From: Sphingomonas sp. Leaf32
GTDB taxonomy: Bacteria > Pseudomonadota > Alphaproteobacteria > Sphingomonadales > Sphingomonadaceae
Reading direction: 5' to 3'
Assembly: GCF_001421765.1 (NCBI RefSeq)
Contig: NZ_LMLA01000012.1
Coordinates: 223 to 64,222, forward strand
DNA length: 64,000 bases
Part shown: positions 28,354-34,976 of the stretch, piece by piece
Layout of the letters: every line of letters begins with the position of its first letter
How positions within the stretch are numbered: position 1 is the first letter of the stretch
Translations under genes and position numbers: made by a program
Notes under the pieces: model-generated
The model's input: only the letters and a program-made list of their open reading frames with translations
Told to the model about the DNA's origin: nothing
Database searches by the model: none

Positions 28354-28935
28354 ATGAACCGCGCGCCGACCTATCCCGATGTGGAAACGATGCTGATCGG
28401 GCCGGTGGTGCCGACACGCGACTGTGGCGATTGCACCGCCTGCTGCACCCACCTGACCGTCAACTCGCCGGATTTTGCCAAGCCGGCGGGCGTGGCGTGC
28501 CGCCACCTGGGGCAGGACGGCTGTACCATCCATGCCGTGCGCCCGCACATCTGCCGGACATGGTTCTGCGTCTGGCGTCGCCGCACCGACCTGCCCGATG
28601 CGGCGCGACCGGACCGGTCGGGCCTGCTGATCTCGTTGAACTTCGTCGACCGTCCACAGAATTGCCTTGAGGCGGTGTCGGTCAACGTCCGGATGCTGCC
28701 GGGCAGTGATGCGATCCGCAGCGGCATGGCCGCCGCGATCCTCGACCGGCTGTGCGATCGACTGGTGCCGGTCTGGTTCAGCGACGGGGAGGAAAAGATG
28801 CTGCTGCATCCATCCGCCGACGTCGCCCGCCACGTCCTGTCCGACACCCCGCCTCCTGCGTCGCTGGCGACCGAGGTTGCGGCATGGCGCGACCGCTATG
28901 CCCTGTTCGACGCGGACCGGCCGGCGGGCGGCTGA
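28354..28935 (+). CDS. YkgJ-type cysteine-cluster protein
   Basis: A 193-residue soluble protein with the CxxCxxCC pattern (CGDCTACC at about 24-31), followed by CRHLGQDGCTIHAVRPHICRTWFC, which together form the YkgJ family zinc- or iron-binding cluster. Function in bacteria is uncharacterised. It is divergent from the two-component operon and convergent with the phosphatase gene, 3 bases away. Confidence 0.8.
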   Translation: MNRAPTYPDVETMLIGPVVPTRDCGDCTACCTHLTVNSPDFAKPAGVACRHLGQDGCTIHAVRPHICRTWFCVWRRRTDLPDAARPDRSGLLISLNFVDRPQNCLEAVSVNVRMLPGSDAIRSGMAAAILDRLCDRLVPVWFSDGEEKMLLHPSADVARHVLSDTPPPASLATEVAAWRDRYALFDADRPAGG

Positions 28936-28938
28936 CGA

Positions 28939-30489
28939 TCAGGCGATCGTCAACGTAGGATCGCCGGCCGAGATGGTGAAGGTCGCCAGCGTCGACACCG
29001 GCGCATCGGGCGTCGACACGCTGCGCACCGCCCGCGCCTGCGTCACCCAGCGGTCGCGCGTCACGTCGCACACCGCGTAGCCGCGCCGGTCGCCGGTGAA
29101 TTTCAGATACGGGTTGTTGGCCATCAGCCGCTCGTTGCCCGCGCGGACATCGGCCCCGTCCCCGCCCGACGAGATCGACGTGGTGACCAGCTCGACCGCC
29201 ACCTTGTCGCCCGTCCCGCCATCGGTGCGCAGTTCCCCGGCAAAGGTCTGGTGCTCGTCCCCGGTCAGGACGACCGCATTATGCCCCTTCAACTGTCGCA
29301 GGAATCGTTCGCGCGGGGCGTCATAGGCGGCCCAGCTGTCCATGTTGCGGATCGGCACGTCGCCGTCCGCGTCCCGCCGGTCGAGCGGCATCACCATCAC
29401 CTGTTGCGCGATGGCGTTCCACCGCGCGGCGCGCTGGGCCAGGTTCCGGTCGAGCCATTGCTCCTGCGCGCCGCCCAGCACCTGTGCCTGCGGGTCGCGC
29501 ACCCCGGCGCAGATCGGCTTGAAATCGTCGTCGCATGGCTGATCGCTGCGATAGCTGCGCGTGTCGAGCAGGTGCAGGTCGACGAGGTTGCCGATCGTCG
29601 CCCGGCGATAGGCCCGGATACCGTCGCCGGTCGGGAACCCGCTGCGCCGCACCGGAACATGCTCGTACCATGCCTGAAACGCCGCCGCCCGGCGCAGGGC
29701 GAAGATTTCCGGCGGCGTATCGCGCTTGTCGGTCAGGCCGACCCAGTTATCCTCGACCTCGTGATCGTCGAACGTCGGGAACCATGCGGTCGCCGCGTGT
29801 GCCGCCTGCAGATCGGGGTCCAGCTTGTATTGGGCATAGCGTCGGCGAAAATCGGCAAGGTCGTACAAGTCCTGGCCCAGATGCTCGCGGATCACCCGGC
29901 GCGGCAGGCCGTCATGACCGATGCTGCCCGGCGTGGTGCGGCCCTCATAGATGTAATCGCCATAGTGAAAGGCGAAATCGACCTCTTCCAGCGCCATGTG
30001 GCGATAGGCGGTGAACAGCCCGGCTTCGTAATTCTGGCATCCGATCACGGCGAAGCGCACCCGATCGACCGGCGCGCCGGCCACCGGCAGCGTGCGCGCC
30101 CGCCCCCGCTGCGATCGCTCGCGCCCGATCTGGAACCGATACCAATAGGGGCGCGCGGGTTGCAGTCCCGCGACCTCGACATGCACCGCATGGCCCAGTT
30201 CGGGGCGGGCGATCGCCTCCCCCTTCGCGACGACGTTGCGCATCGCCGCGTCGCTGGCGACCACCCATTCCACCGGCATCGCCGCCATCGGCATCCCGCC
30301 ATGTTCGGCCAGCGGATCGGGCGCCAGCCGGGTCCACAGCACGAACCCGTCGCTCGACGGATCGCCCGACGCGACGCCCAGCCGGAACGGATAGCTCGCG
30401 AAGAGCTGCTGCGCGCGCAGGATGGCAGGGGCGCCCGCCAACAGGGCAGTCGCGCCGACAAAGCCGCGACGGGTCAGAAGCGAAGACAT
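28939..30489 (-). CDS. phoD: PhoD-type alkaline phosphatase
   Basis: A 516-residue exported phosphodiesterase/phosphatase. The N-terminus LLTRRGFVGATALLAGAPA is a twin-arginine signal. The middle part carries the PhoD metal-site motifs (IGCQNYEAG, HYGDYIYEG, FDDHEVEDNW) and a late TGDEHQ. It should release phosphate from organic esters in the periplasm using calcium/iron cofactors. A consensus CTGTCAT half-site occurs upstream. Confidence 0.9.
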   Translation of the reverse strand: MSSLLTRRGFVGATALLAGAPAILRAQQLFASYPFRLGVASGDPSSDGFVLWTRLAPDPLAEHGGMPMAAMPVEWVVASDAAMRNVVAKGEAIARPELGHAVHVEVAGLQPARPYWYRFQIGRERSQRGRARTLPVAGAPVDRVRFAVIGCQNYEAGLFTAYRHMALEEVDFAFHYGDYIYEGRTTPGSIGHDGLPRRVIREHLGQDLYDLADFRRRYAQYKLDPDLQAAHAATAWFPTFDDHEVEDNWVGLTDKRDTPPEIFALRRAAAFQAWYEHVPVRRSGFPTGDGIRAYRRATIGNLVDLHLLDTRSYRSDQPCDDDFKPICAGVRDPQAQVLGGAQEQWLDRNLAQRAARWNAIAQQVMVMPLDRRDADGDVPIRNMDSWAAYDAPRERFLRQLKGHNAVVLTGDEHQTFAGELRTDGGTGDKVAVELVTTSISSGGDGADVRAGNERLMANNPYLKFTGDRRGYAVCDVTRDRWVTQARAVRSVSTPDAPVSTLATFTISAGDPTLTIA

Positions 30490-30504
30490 GGGGCAGGTCC
30501 TGGA

Positions 30505-30529
30505 CGCAGAAAATGACAGTTCCGGGACG
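30505..30529 (-). promoter_or_regulatory. Possible Pho box upstream of phoD
   Basis: On the minus strand a consensus half-site CTGTCAT (30513-30519) has a weaker half-match 11 bases upstream (GCGTCCC) and a partial one 10 bases downstream (CTGCGTC). It lies about 25 bp before the phoD start. The repeat is imperfect, so this is suggestive only. Confidence 0.3.
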
Positions 30530-30746
30530 CTGTATCATCCAGATCCGGCGCAGCAATTGCGTTTCGCGGAGCGAGACTATGCGACGCACCTGCCGTATCG
30601 CAAGGATCGTCCAACCGCATTATGGCCGGTTGCGCCGGCTTGCCTGACAACGCTATCAGCGTCGCCGACCGATGACGGGACGGCGATATGCCGACAAGAG
30701 GAGGACATCGATGCCGGTATCGACAAACGGTTGGAACCGCAGCATT

Positions 30747-30758
30747 GTGAACGTTCAC
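30747..30758. promoter_or_regulatory. Perfect palindrome, candidate operator of the GH3 gene
   Basis: GTGAACGTTCAC is a perfect 12-bp palindrome 51 bp before the glucosidase start. The central AACGTT is typical of LacI-family sugar repressor operators. No LacI gene is in the window. Confidence 0.4.
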
Positions 30759-30809
30759 TCAAGTCTTGTGGTTCGTCCCGCCCGACCTTCCTTCAGCAGA
30801 AAGCCACCG

Positions 30810-33119
30810 ATGTCCGCTTTTCCCCGCACTGCCCTGTTGCGCCTTCTGGGTGGATCATTGCTTGCCGGCAGCGTGCTCGCCTCCCCGGCGCTGGCCCAGA
30901 CGACCAACAATGCGCCGAAGGCCGCGTCCGCGCCGACCGATGGTCCGGCGCAGCGTCCGTGGATGAACACCGCGCTCGACGCGGCCGCGCGTACCGAGCT
31001 GCTGCTGAAGGAAATGACGCTCGACGAAAAACTGCAGCTGACGTTCGGCTATTTCTCGACGAAGGCGGATTGGCAGCGCAGCCCGATCAAGAACTGGCAG
31101 ATGCCCAAGGACGGCCTGCCCGATTCCGCCGGGATCGTTCCCGGCATCCCGCGCCTCGGCATCCCGAACCAGTGGCAGACCGATGCCGGCGTCGGTGTCG
31201 CCAGCCAGCGCACGCCCACCCCGCGCCTGCGCACCTCGCTGCCGTCGGGCATCGCCACCGCCGCCACATGGAACCCCGACCTGGCCGAAGCCGGCGGCGC
31301 GATGATCGGGAACGAGGCGTATCTGTCGGGCTTCAACGTGCAGCTGGCCGGCGGCATGAACCTGATGCGCGAACCACGTAACGGGCGGAACTTCGAATAT
31401 GGCGGCGAAGACCCGCTGCTCGCCGGCATCATCACCGGGCGCGAGATCAAGGGCATCCAGTCGCAGAACGTCGTCTCGACCATGAAGCACTATGCCTTCA
31501 ACGGGCAGGAAACGAACCGCTTCAACATCGACCACCGCATCGGTGAACAGGCCGCCCGCCAGTCCGACCTGCTTGCCTTCGAATTCGCGCTCGAGATCGG
31601 CGATCCCGGCTCGGTCATGTGCGCGTACAACCGCGTCAACGGCTTCTATGCGTGCGAGAATGACTGGCTGCTCAACAGGACGCTGAAGCAGGACTGGGGC
31701 TATAAGGGCTTCGTCATGTCCGACTGGGGCGCCACCCATTCGACGACGCAGGCGGCCAATGCCGGACTCGACCAGCAATCGGGCTGGGCGTTCGATCGCT
31801 CGCCCTATTTCGCCGACGCCCTGCGCGAAGCGGTCAACAACGGCTATGTTCCCGAAGCGCGCGCGACCGACATGGCGCGCCGCGTCCTGTGGGCGATGTT
31901 CGACAACGGCCTGTTCGACAAGCCGGTGGCGGGCGACCGCGCGACGACGATCGACTATGCTGCCCACGCCGCCGTTACCCGCGCCGATGCGGAAGAAGGC
32001 ATCGTCCTGCTGAAGAACACGCCCGGCCTCCTGCCGCTCACCGGCACCGCCCGGTCGATCCTCGTGATCGGCGCCCATGCCGATGTCGGCGTGCTGTCGG
32101 GCGGCGGGTCGAGCCAGGTCTATCCCCATGGCGGCCCGGTCAACGGCCTCGCGGTGCCGGACGAGTTCCCCGGCGGCTTTCCCGGCCCGAAGCTCTACCA
32201 CCCCTCCTCGCCGATGAAGGCGTTGCAGGCCCGCACCCGCGCGACCGTCACCTATCTCGACGGCAAGGACGTGAAGGCCGCTGCCGCCGCCGCGCGCAAG
32301 GCCGATGTCGTCATCGTCTTCGGCGAACAATGGACCGGCGAATCGATCGACGCGCCGAACCTGAACCTGCCCGACAATCAGGACGCACTGATCGACGCGG
32401 TCGCCCGCGTGAACAGGCGGACGGTCGTCGTCCTCGAAACCGGTGGCCCGGTGCTGATGCCGTGGCTGGGCAAGGTCGGCGCGGTGCTGGAGGCATGGTA
32501 TTCGGGCACGTCCGGCGGCGAAGCCATCGCCCGCGTCCTGACCGGTGAGGTCAACCCGTCGGGCCACCTGCCCGCGACCTTCCCCGCTACCCTCGCCCAA
32601 CTGCCGCGTCCGGTGATCGAGGGCGATCCGAAGCTCGACCGTGATTCGCACCCGATGGGCAATTACGACATCGAAGGGGCGGCCGTCGGCTACAAATGGT
32701 TCGACAAGACCGGCGCCAAGCCGCTGTTCCCGTTCGGCCATGGCCTGTCCTATACCAGCTTCACGCTGAGCAACCTGGCCGCCACGCCGCAGGGCAAGGG
32801 CGTGGCCGCGACCTTCACCATCACCAACAGCGGCAAGCTGCGCGGCAAGGGACTGGCCCAGCTCTATGTCGCGGGTGCCGGCTGGGAAGCGCCCAAGCGG
32901 CTGGGCGGCTTCACCAAGGTCGATCTGGCACCAGGCGAAAGCCGGACGATGACGCTGACCGTCGATCCGCGCCTGCTGGCGACGTTCGACAGCAAGACGC
33001 GCGGCTGGAACATCGCGGGCGGTGAATATCAGCTGCTGCTGGCGCATTCGGCGACCGACATCGCGGAGCGGGCGACGGTGCGGGTGGCGGGCGCGACGCT
33101 GGACAAGCGCGCGCGGTAG
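30810..33119 (+). CDS. Exported GH3 beta-glucosidase
   Basis: A 769-residue glycoside hydrolase family 3 enzyme with a signal peptide ending in SPALAQ (about residue 30). The (beta/alpha)8 barrel contains KHYAFNGQE and the catalytic nucleophile Asp305 in FVMSDWGATHS; the second alpha/beta domain and a C-terminal fibronectin-III-like domain follow. It probably removes glucose from beta-linked oligosaccharides in the periplasm. The ATG at 30810 is chosen because it starts the signal peptide; the frame is open further upstream. Monocistronic. Confidence 0.9.
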   Translation: MSAFPRTALLRLLGGSLLAGSVLASPALAQTTNNAPKAASAPTDGPAQRPWMNTALDAAARTELLLKEMTLDEKLQLTFGYFSTKADWQRSPIKNWQMPKDGLPDSAGIVPGIPRLGIPNQWQTDAGVGVASQRTPTPRLRTSLPSGIATAATWNPDLAEAGGAMIGNEAYLSGFNVQLAGGMNLMREPRNGRNFEYGGEDPLLAGIITGREIKGIQSQNVVSTMKHYAFNGQETNRFNIDHRIGEQAARQSDLLAFEFALEIGDPGSVMCAYNRVNGFYACENDWLLNRTLKQDWGYKGFVMSDWGATHSTTQAANAGLDQQSGWAFDRSPYFADALREAVNNGYVPEARATDMARRVLWAMFDNGLFDKPVAGDRATTIDYAAHAAVTRADAEEGIVLLKNTPGLLPLTGTARSILVIGAHADVGVLSGGGSSQVYPHGGPVNGLAVPDEFPGGFPGPKLYHPSSPMKALQARTRATVTYLDGKDVKAAAAAARKADVVIVFGEQWTGESIDAPNLNLPDNQDALIDAVARVNRRTVVVLETGGPVLMPWLGKVGAVLEAWYSGTSGGEAIARVLTGEVNPSGHLPATFPATLAQLPRPVIEGDPKLDRDSHPMGNYDIEGAAVGYKWFDKTGAKPLFPFGHGLSYTSFTLSNLAATPQGKGVAATFTITNSGKLRGKGLAQLYVAGAGWEAPKRLGGFTKVDLAPGESRTMTLTVDPRLLATFDSKTRGWNIAGGEYQLLLAHSATDIAERATVRVAGATLDKRAR

Positions 33120-33150
33120 AACGCGGCGAAGCGGACCGCCGATTGAATCT

Positions 33151-33180
33151 CGTCACTCCCGCGAAGGCGGGAGTCCGCAG
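33151..33180. repeat. Short palindromic repeat (type ACTCCCGC-GAAG-GCGGGAGT)
   Basis: A perfect 8-bp stem (33155-33162 with 33167-33174) with a GAAG loop. The same design occurs at 33442-33461 (loop CCAC, opposite orientation) and, diverged, at 59441-59460. These are short interspersed palindromes of a kind common between genes in sphingomonads. Confidence 0.6.
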
Positions 33181-33221
33181 ACGCCAGCGCTGCGGCGCTC
33201 GGCTCTGCTGACCTGAAACCT

Positions 33222-33397
33222 ACCCGTTCGTGCTGAGTAGGGGCTGAGCGAAGTCGAGGAGGATCAGGTGAACCATGCCCCGCATGGTTCAGGATCATCC
33301 CGGGGGACGATCCGACCCGATCCTTATCGAAGCACCTGTGGCAGTCCTTCGATACGCCCCTTCGACAAGCTCAGTGGCTACTCAGGACGACCGGGTA
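33222..33397. repeat. Inverted pair of dispersed repeat units
   Basis: A unit reading CGTTCGTGCTGAGTAG then CTGAGCGAAGTCGA (about 33228-33260) is matched in inverted orientation by CTTCGACAAGCTCAG then CTACTCAGGACGA (about 33362-33391). The two could pair as a long imperfect hairpin. Sphingomonad genomes carry many copies of this unit. Confidence 0.6.
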
Positions 33398-33441
33398 TGT
33401 CTGAAGTCATTATGCTCTAACGGAAACGTCAGCGGCTATGG

Positions 33442-33461
33442 ATTCCCGCCCACGCGGGAAT
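33442..33461. repeat. Short palindromic repeat (ATTCCCGC-CCAC-GCGGGAAT)
   Basis: A perfect 8-bp stem with a CCAC loop, the same family as 33151-33180 in opposite orientation. The two flank the inverted units at 33222-33397. Confidence 0.6.
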
Positions 33462-33490
33462 AACCTGCATGCAGACACGACCCCAACAAG

Positions 33491-33527
33491 AAGGGCCGCG
33501 GTAGTAAACGCCACCGCGGCCCTTTTT
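33491..33527. terminator. Intrinsic terminator between GH3 and rpmE
   Basis: A 12-bp perfect stem (33491-33502 with 33513-33524). On the plus strand it is followed by TTTTT; on the minus strand by a weaker U-rich CTTCTTGTT. It could terminate rpmE and block readthrough from the GH3 side. Confidence 0.75.
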
Positions 33528-33562
33528 GCGAAGGTCGTCGCGGCGTGCCCGCCGCGCGCGAC

Positions 33563-33793
33563 TTACTTCTTGCCGAGCGTGAGACCGCCGAAACGCTTGT
33601 TGAAGCGCGCAACCTGACCACCTGAATCCAGCATCTGGCCACGACCGCCGGTCCATGCCGGGTGCGCCAGCGGATCGATGTCCAGCGTCATCAGATCGCC
33701 TTCCTTGCCCCAGGTCGAACGGGTTTCGAACACCGTGCCATCGGTCATCTGGACCTTGATGGTGTGGTAATCGGGGTGCGTGTCTTTCTTCAT
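33563..33793 (-). CDS. rpmE: 50S ribosomal protein L31
   Basis: A 76-residue ribosomal protein ([18 protein letters not shown]... [13 protein letters not shown]). It lacks the CxxC zinc pair, the usual form in alphaproteobacteria. The ATG at 33793 is chosen over upstream codons by homology of the MKKDTHP start. A hairpin lies in its leader at 33811-33828. Confidence 0.95.
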   Translation of the reverse strand: MKKDTHPDYHTIKVQMTDGTVFETRSTWGKEGDLMTLDIDPLAHPAWTGGRGQMLDSGGQVARFNKRFGGLTLGKK

Positions 33794-33810
33794 CGGTCGT
33801 CTCCACAAGC

Positions 33811-33828
33811 GGCTGGTTCCGACCAGCC
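33811..33828 (-). promoter_or_regulatory. Hairpin in the rpmE leader
   Basis: A perfect 7-bp stem (33811-33817 with 33822-33828) with a four-base loop, 17 bases before the rpmE start codon. It is placed where a ribosomal-protein feedback site could act; nothing beyond the structure supports this. Confidence 0.35.
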
Positions 33829-33866
33829 TTGGAAAAGGGAAGGCGCGCCCGTACACGGACGCGCCC
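33829..33866 (-). terminator. Terminator after fabZ
   Basis: On the minus strand a GC-rich stem of about 10 bp (33842-33866, with one G-U pair and a TGTA loop) is followed by TTCCCTTTTCC. It marks the likely end of the rpsB-fabZ gene string and separates rpmE. Confidence 0.5.
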
Positions 33867-33890
33867 GGAATAGCAATGATCGCTGCCGGC

Positions 33891-34361
33891 CTACGCCTTT
33901 GGCGGGTCGGCGATCATCGCGGTGAATTCGCATTCCGCCGCCAGTTCGCCGTCGATCCGGGCCTTGCCCGCGAATTTGCAGACGCGCGCGCGCTTCTGCA
34001 CGAACTCCGCCTCCAGCGTCAGCAGGACGCCCGGTTCGACCGGCTTGCGGAACTTCACGCCGTCGATCGACATGAAATAGACCAGCTTGCCCGACCCGGC
34101 GAGGCCGAGGCTCTCGACCGCGAGGATGCCGGCAGCCTGCGCCAGCGCCTCGACGATCAGCACGCCCGGCATGATCGGACGCCCGGGGAAATGCCCCTGG
34201 AAAAAGCCTTCGTTGATCGTCACCGCCTTGATCGCGGTGATCGACCGGTCGGGGATCAACTCCGCGACACGGTCGACCAGCAACATGGGATAGCGATGCG
34301 GGATCGCCGCCATCACGCGCGTGATGTCGAGCGGTCCGATCGAGGTCGCTTCCCCCTCCAC
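33891..34361 (-). CDS. fabZ: 3-hydroxyacyl-ACP dehydratase
   Basis: A 156-residue hotdog-fold enzyme of fatty acid elongation that dehydrates 3-hydroxyacyl-ACP. The catalytic His is in [11 protein letters not shown] and the acidic residue in VLIVEALAQ. It starts 3 bases after skp. In most Gram-negatives lpxD lies between skp and fabZ and lpxA after it; both are missing here. Confidence 0.95.
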   Translation of the reverse strand: MEGEATSIGPLDITRVMAAIPHRYPMLLVDRVAELIPDRSITAIKAVTINEGFFQGHFPGRPIMPGVLIVEALAQAAGILAVESLGLAGSGKLVYFMSIDGVKFRKPVEPGVLLTLEAEFVQKRARVCKFAGKARIDGELAAECEFTAMIADPPKA

Positions 34362-34364
34362 CTC

Positions 34365-34976
34365 TTAGCGGCCTGCCGGGGCCGGACGCGCGCCAGCAGC
34401 GGCGGGAGCGGGCGCGGCCTGTGCCGGGGCGGTCACGCTGACGCTGGGCAGCTGCGCGTTGAGCGCGGTCAGCACCGCATCGGTGATTTCGGTCGCGGGC
34501 GCGTTGTAGAAGCTGCTGCCCTTGTCGACGGCCAGCGTCGCGCCACGCTGCTGCGCGACCTGGGTGATGATGGGACCGAGCTTCGTGCCGATCTGCTCAC
34601 GCACATAGGCGATGTTGCGCTGGACCTGCTGTTCCTGCTGGCCGATCTGCGCCTGCGCCTGCTGCTGACGCTGTTCGAAGGTGCGGATGCGGGTCTGGAG
34701 CGCCGCGTCCGGGTTGCCCTTGGCGGCGGTGACGGCGGTCTGCAGCGACTGCGCCTCGGTCTGCAGCGGCTGGCCGAGCGAGGTGGCGAGCGACTGGAGC
34801 TGGGTGCGCTGGGTCTGGAGCTGGGCGGTCGCTGCCTTGCACGCGGTGCAGTCGCGGAAGATCCGCTCCGAATCGACGACGGCGATCTTCGCGTCGGGCA
34901 GGGCCTGGGCGAACGCCGGAGCGGTCGGGAGCGCGAAGACGAATGCGGCGACAGCCGCCTTGGTGAAGCTACGCAT
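34365..34976 (-). CDS. skp: OmpH/Skp family periplasmic chaperone
   Basis: A 203-residue exported protein with a signal peptide ending in APAFAQ (about residue 24) and long helical, Gln/Ala-rich coiled-coil segments, the tentacle structure of Skp. It carries unfolded outer-membrane proteins to BamA. A Pro/Ala-rich tail ends the protein. Its ATG overlaps the bamA stop by one base (TGATG). Confidence 0.88.
   Translation of the reverse strand: MRSFTKAAVAAFVFALPTAPAFAQALPDAKIAVVDSERIFRDCTACKAATAQLQTQRTQLQSLATSLGQPLQTEAQSLQTAVTAAKGNPDAALQTRIRTFEQRQQQAQAQIGQQEQQVQRNIAYVREQIGTKLGPIITQVAQQRGATLAVDKGSSFYNAPATEITDAVLTALNAQLPSVSVTAPAQAAPAPAAAGARPAPAGR

Larger units (their letters stand above)
30490..30809. 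other. Divergent intergenic region, phoD and GH3
   Basis: A 320-bp gap that must hold two promoters. It contains the Pho-like half-site near phoD and a perfect 12-bp palindrome nearer the GH3 gene. Nothing else is recognisable. Confidence 0.6.
33120..33562. other. Repeat-rich intergenic region
   Basis: A 443-bp gap between the convergent GH3 and rpmE genes. It consists almost wholly of the dispersed repeats listed and a terminator. No protein-coding potential is apparent. Confidence 0.7.

Noticed and set aside
30855..33047. 730-aa open frame antisense to the GH3 gene
   Set aside because: Shadow frame; the GH3 protein on the other strand is complete.
33120..33562. CRISPR-like array
   Set aside because: The repeats are few, in opposite orientations and irregularly spaced, with no cas genes.
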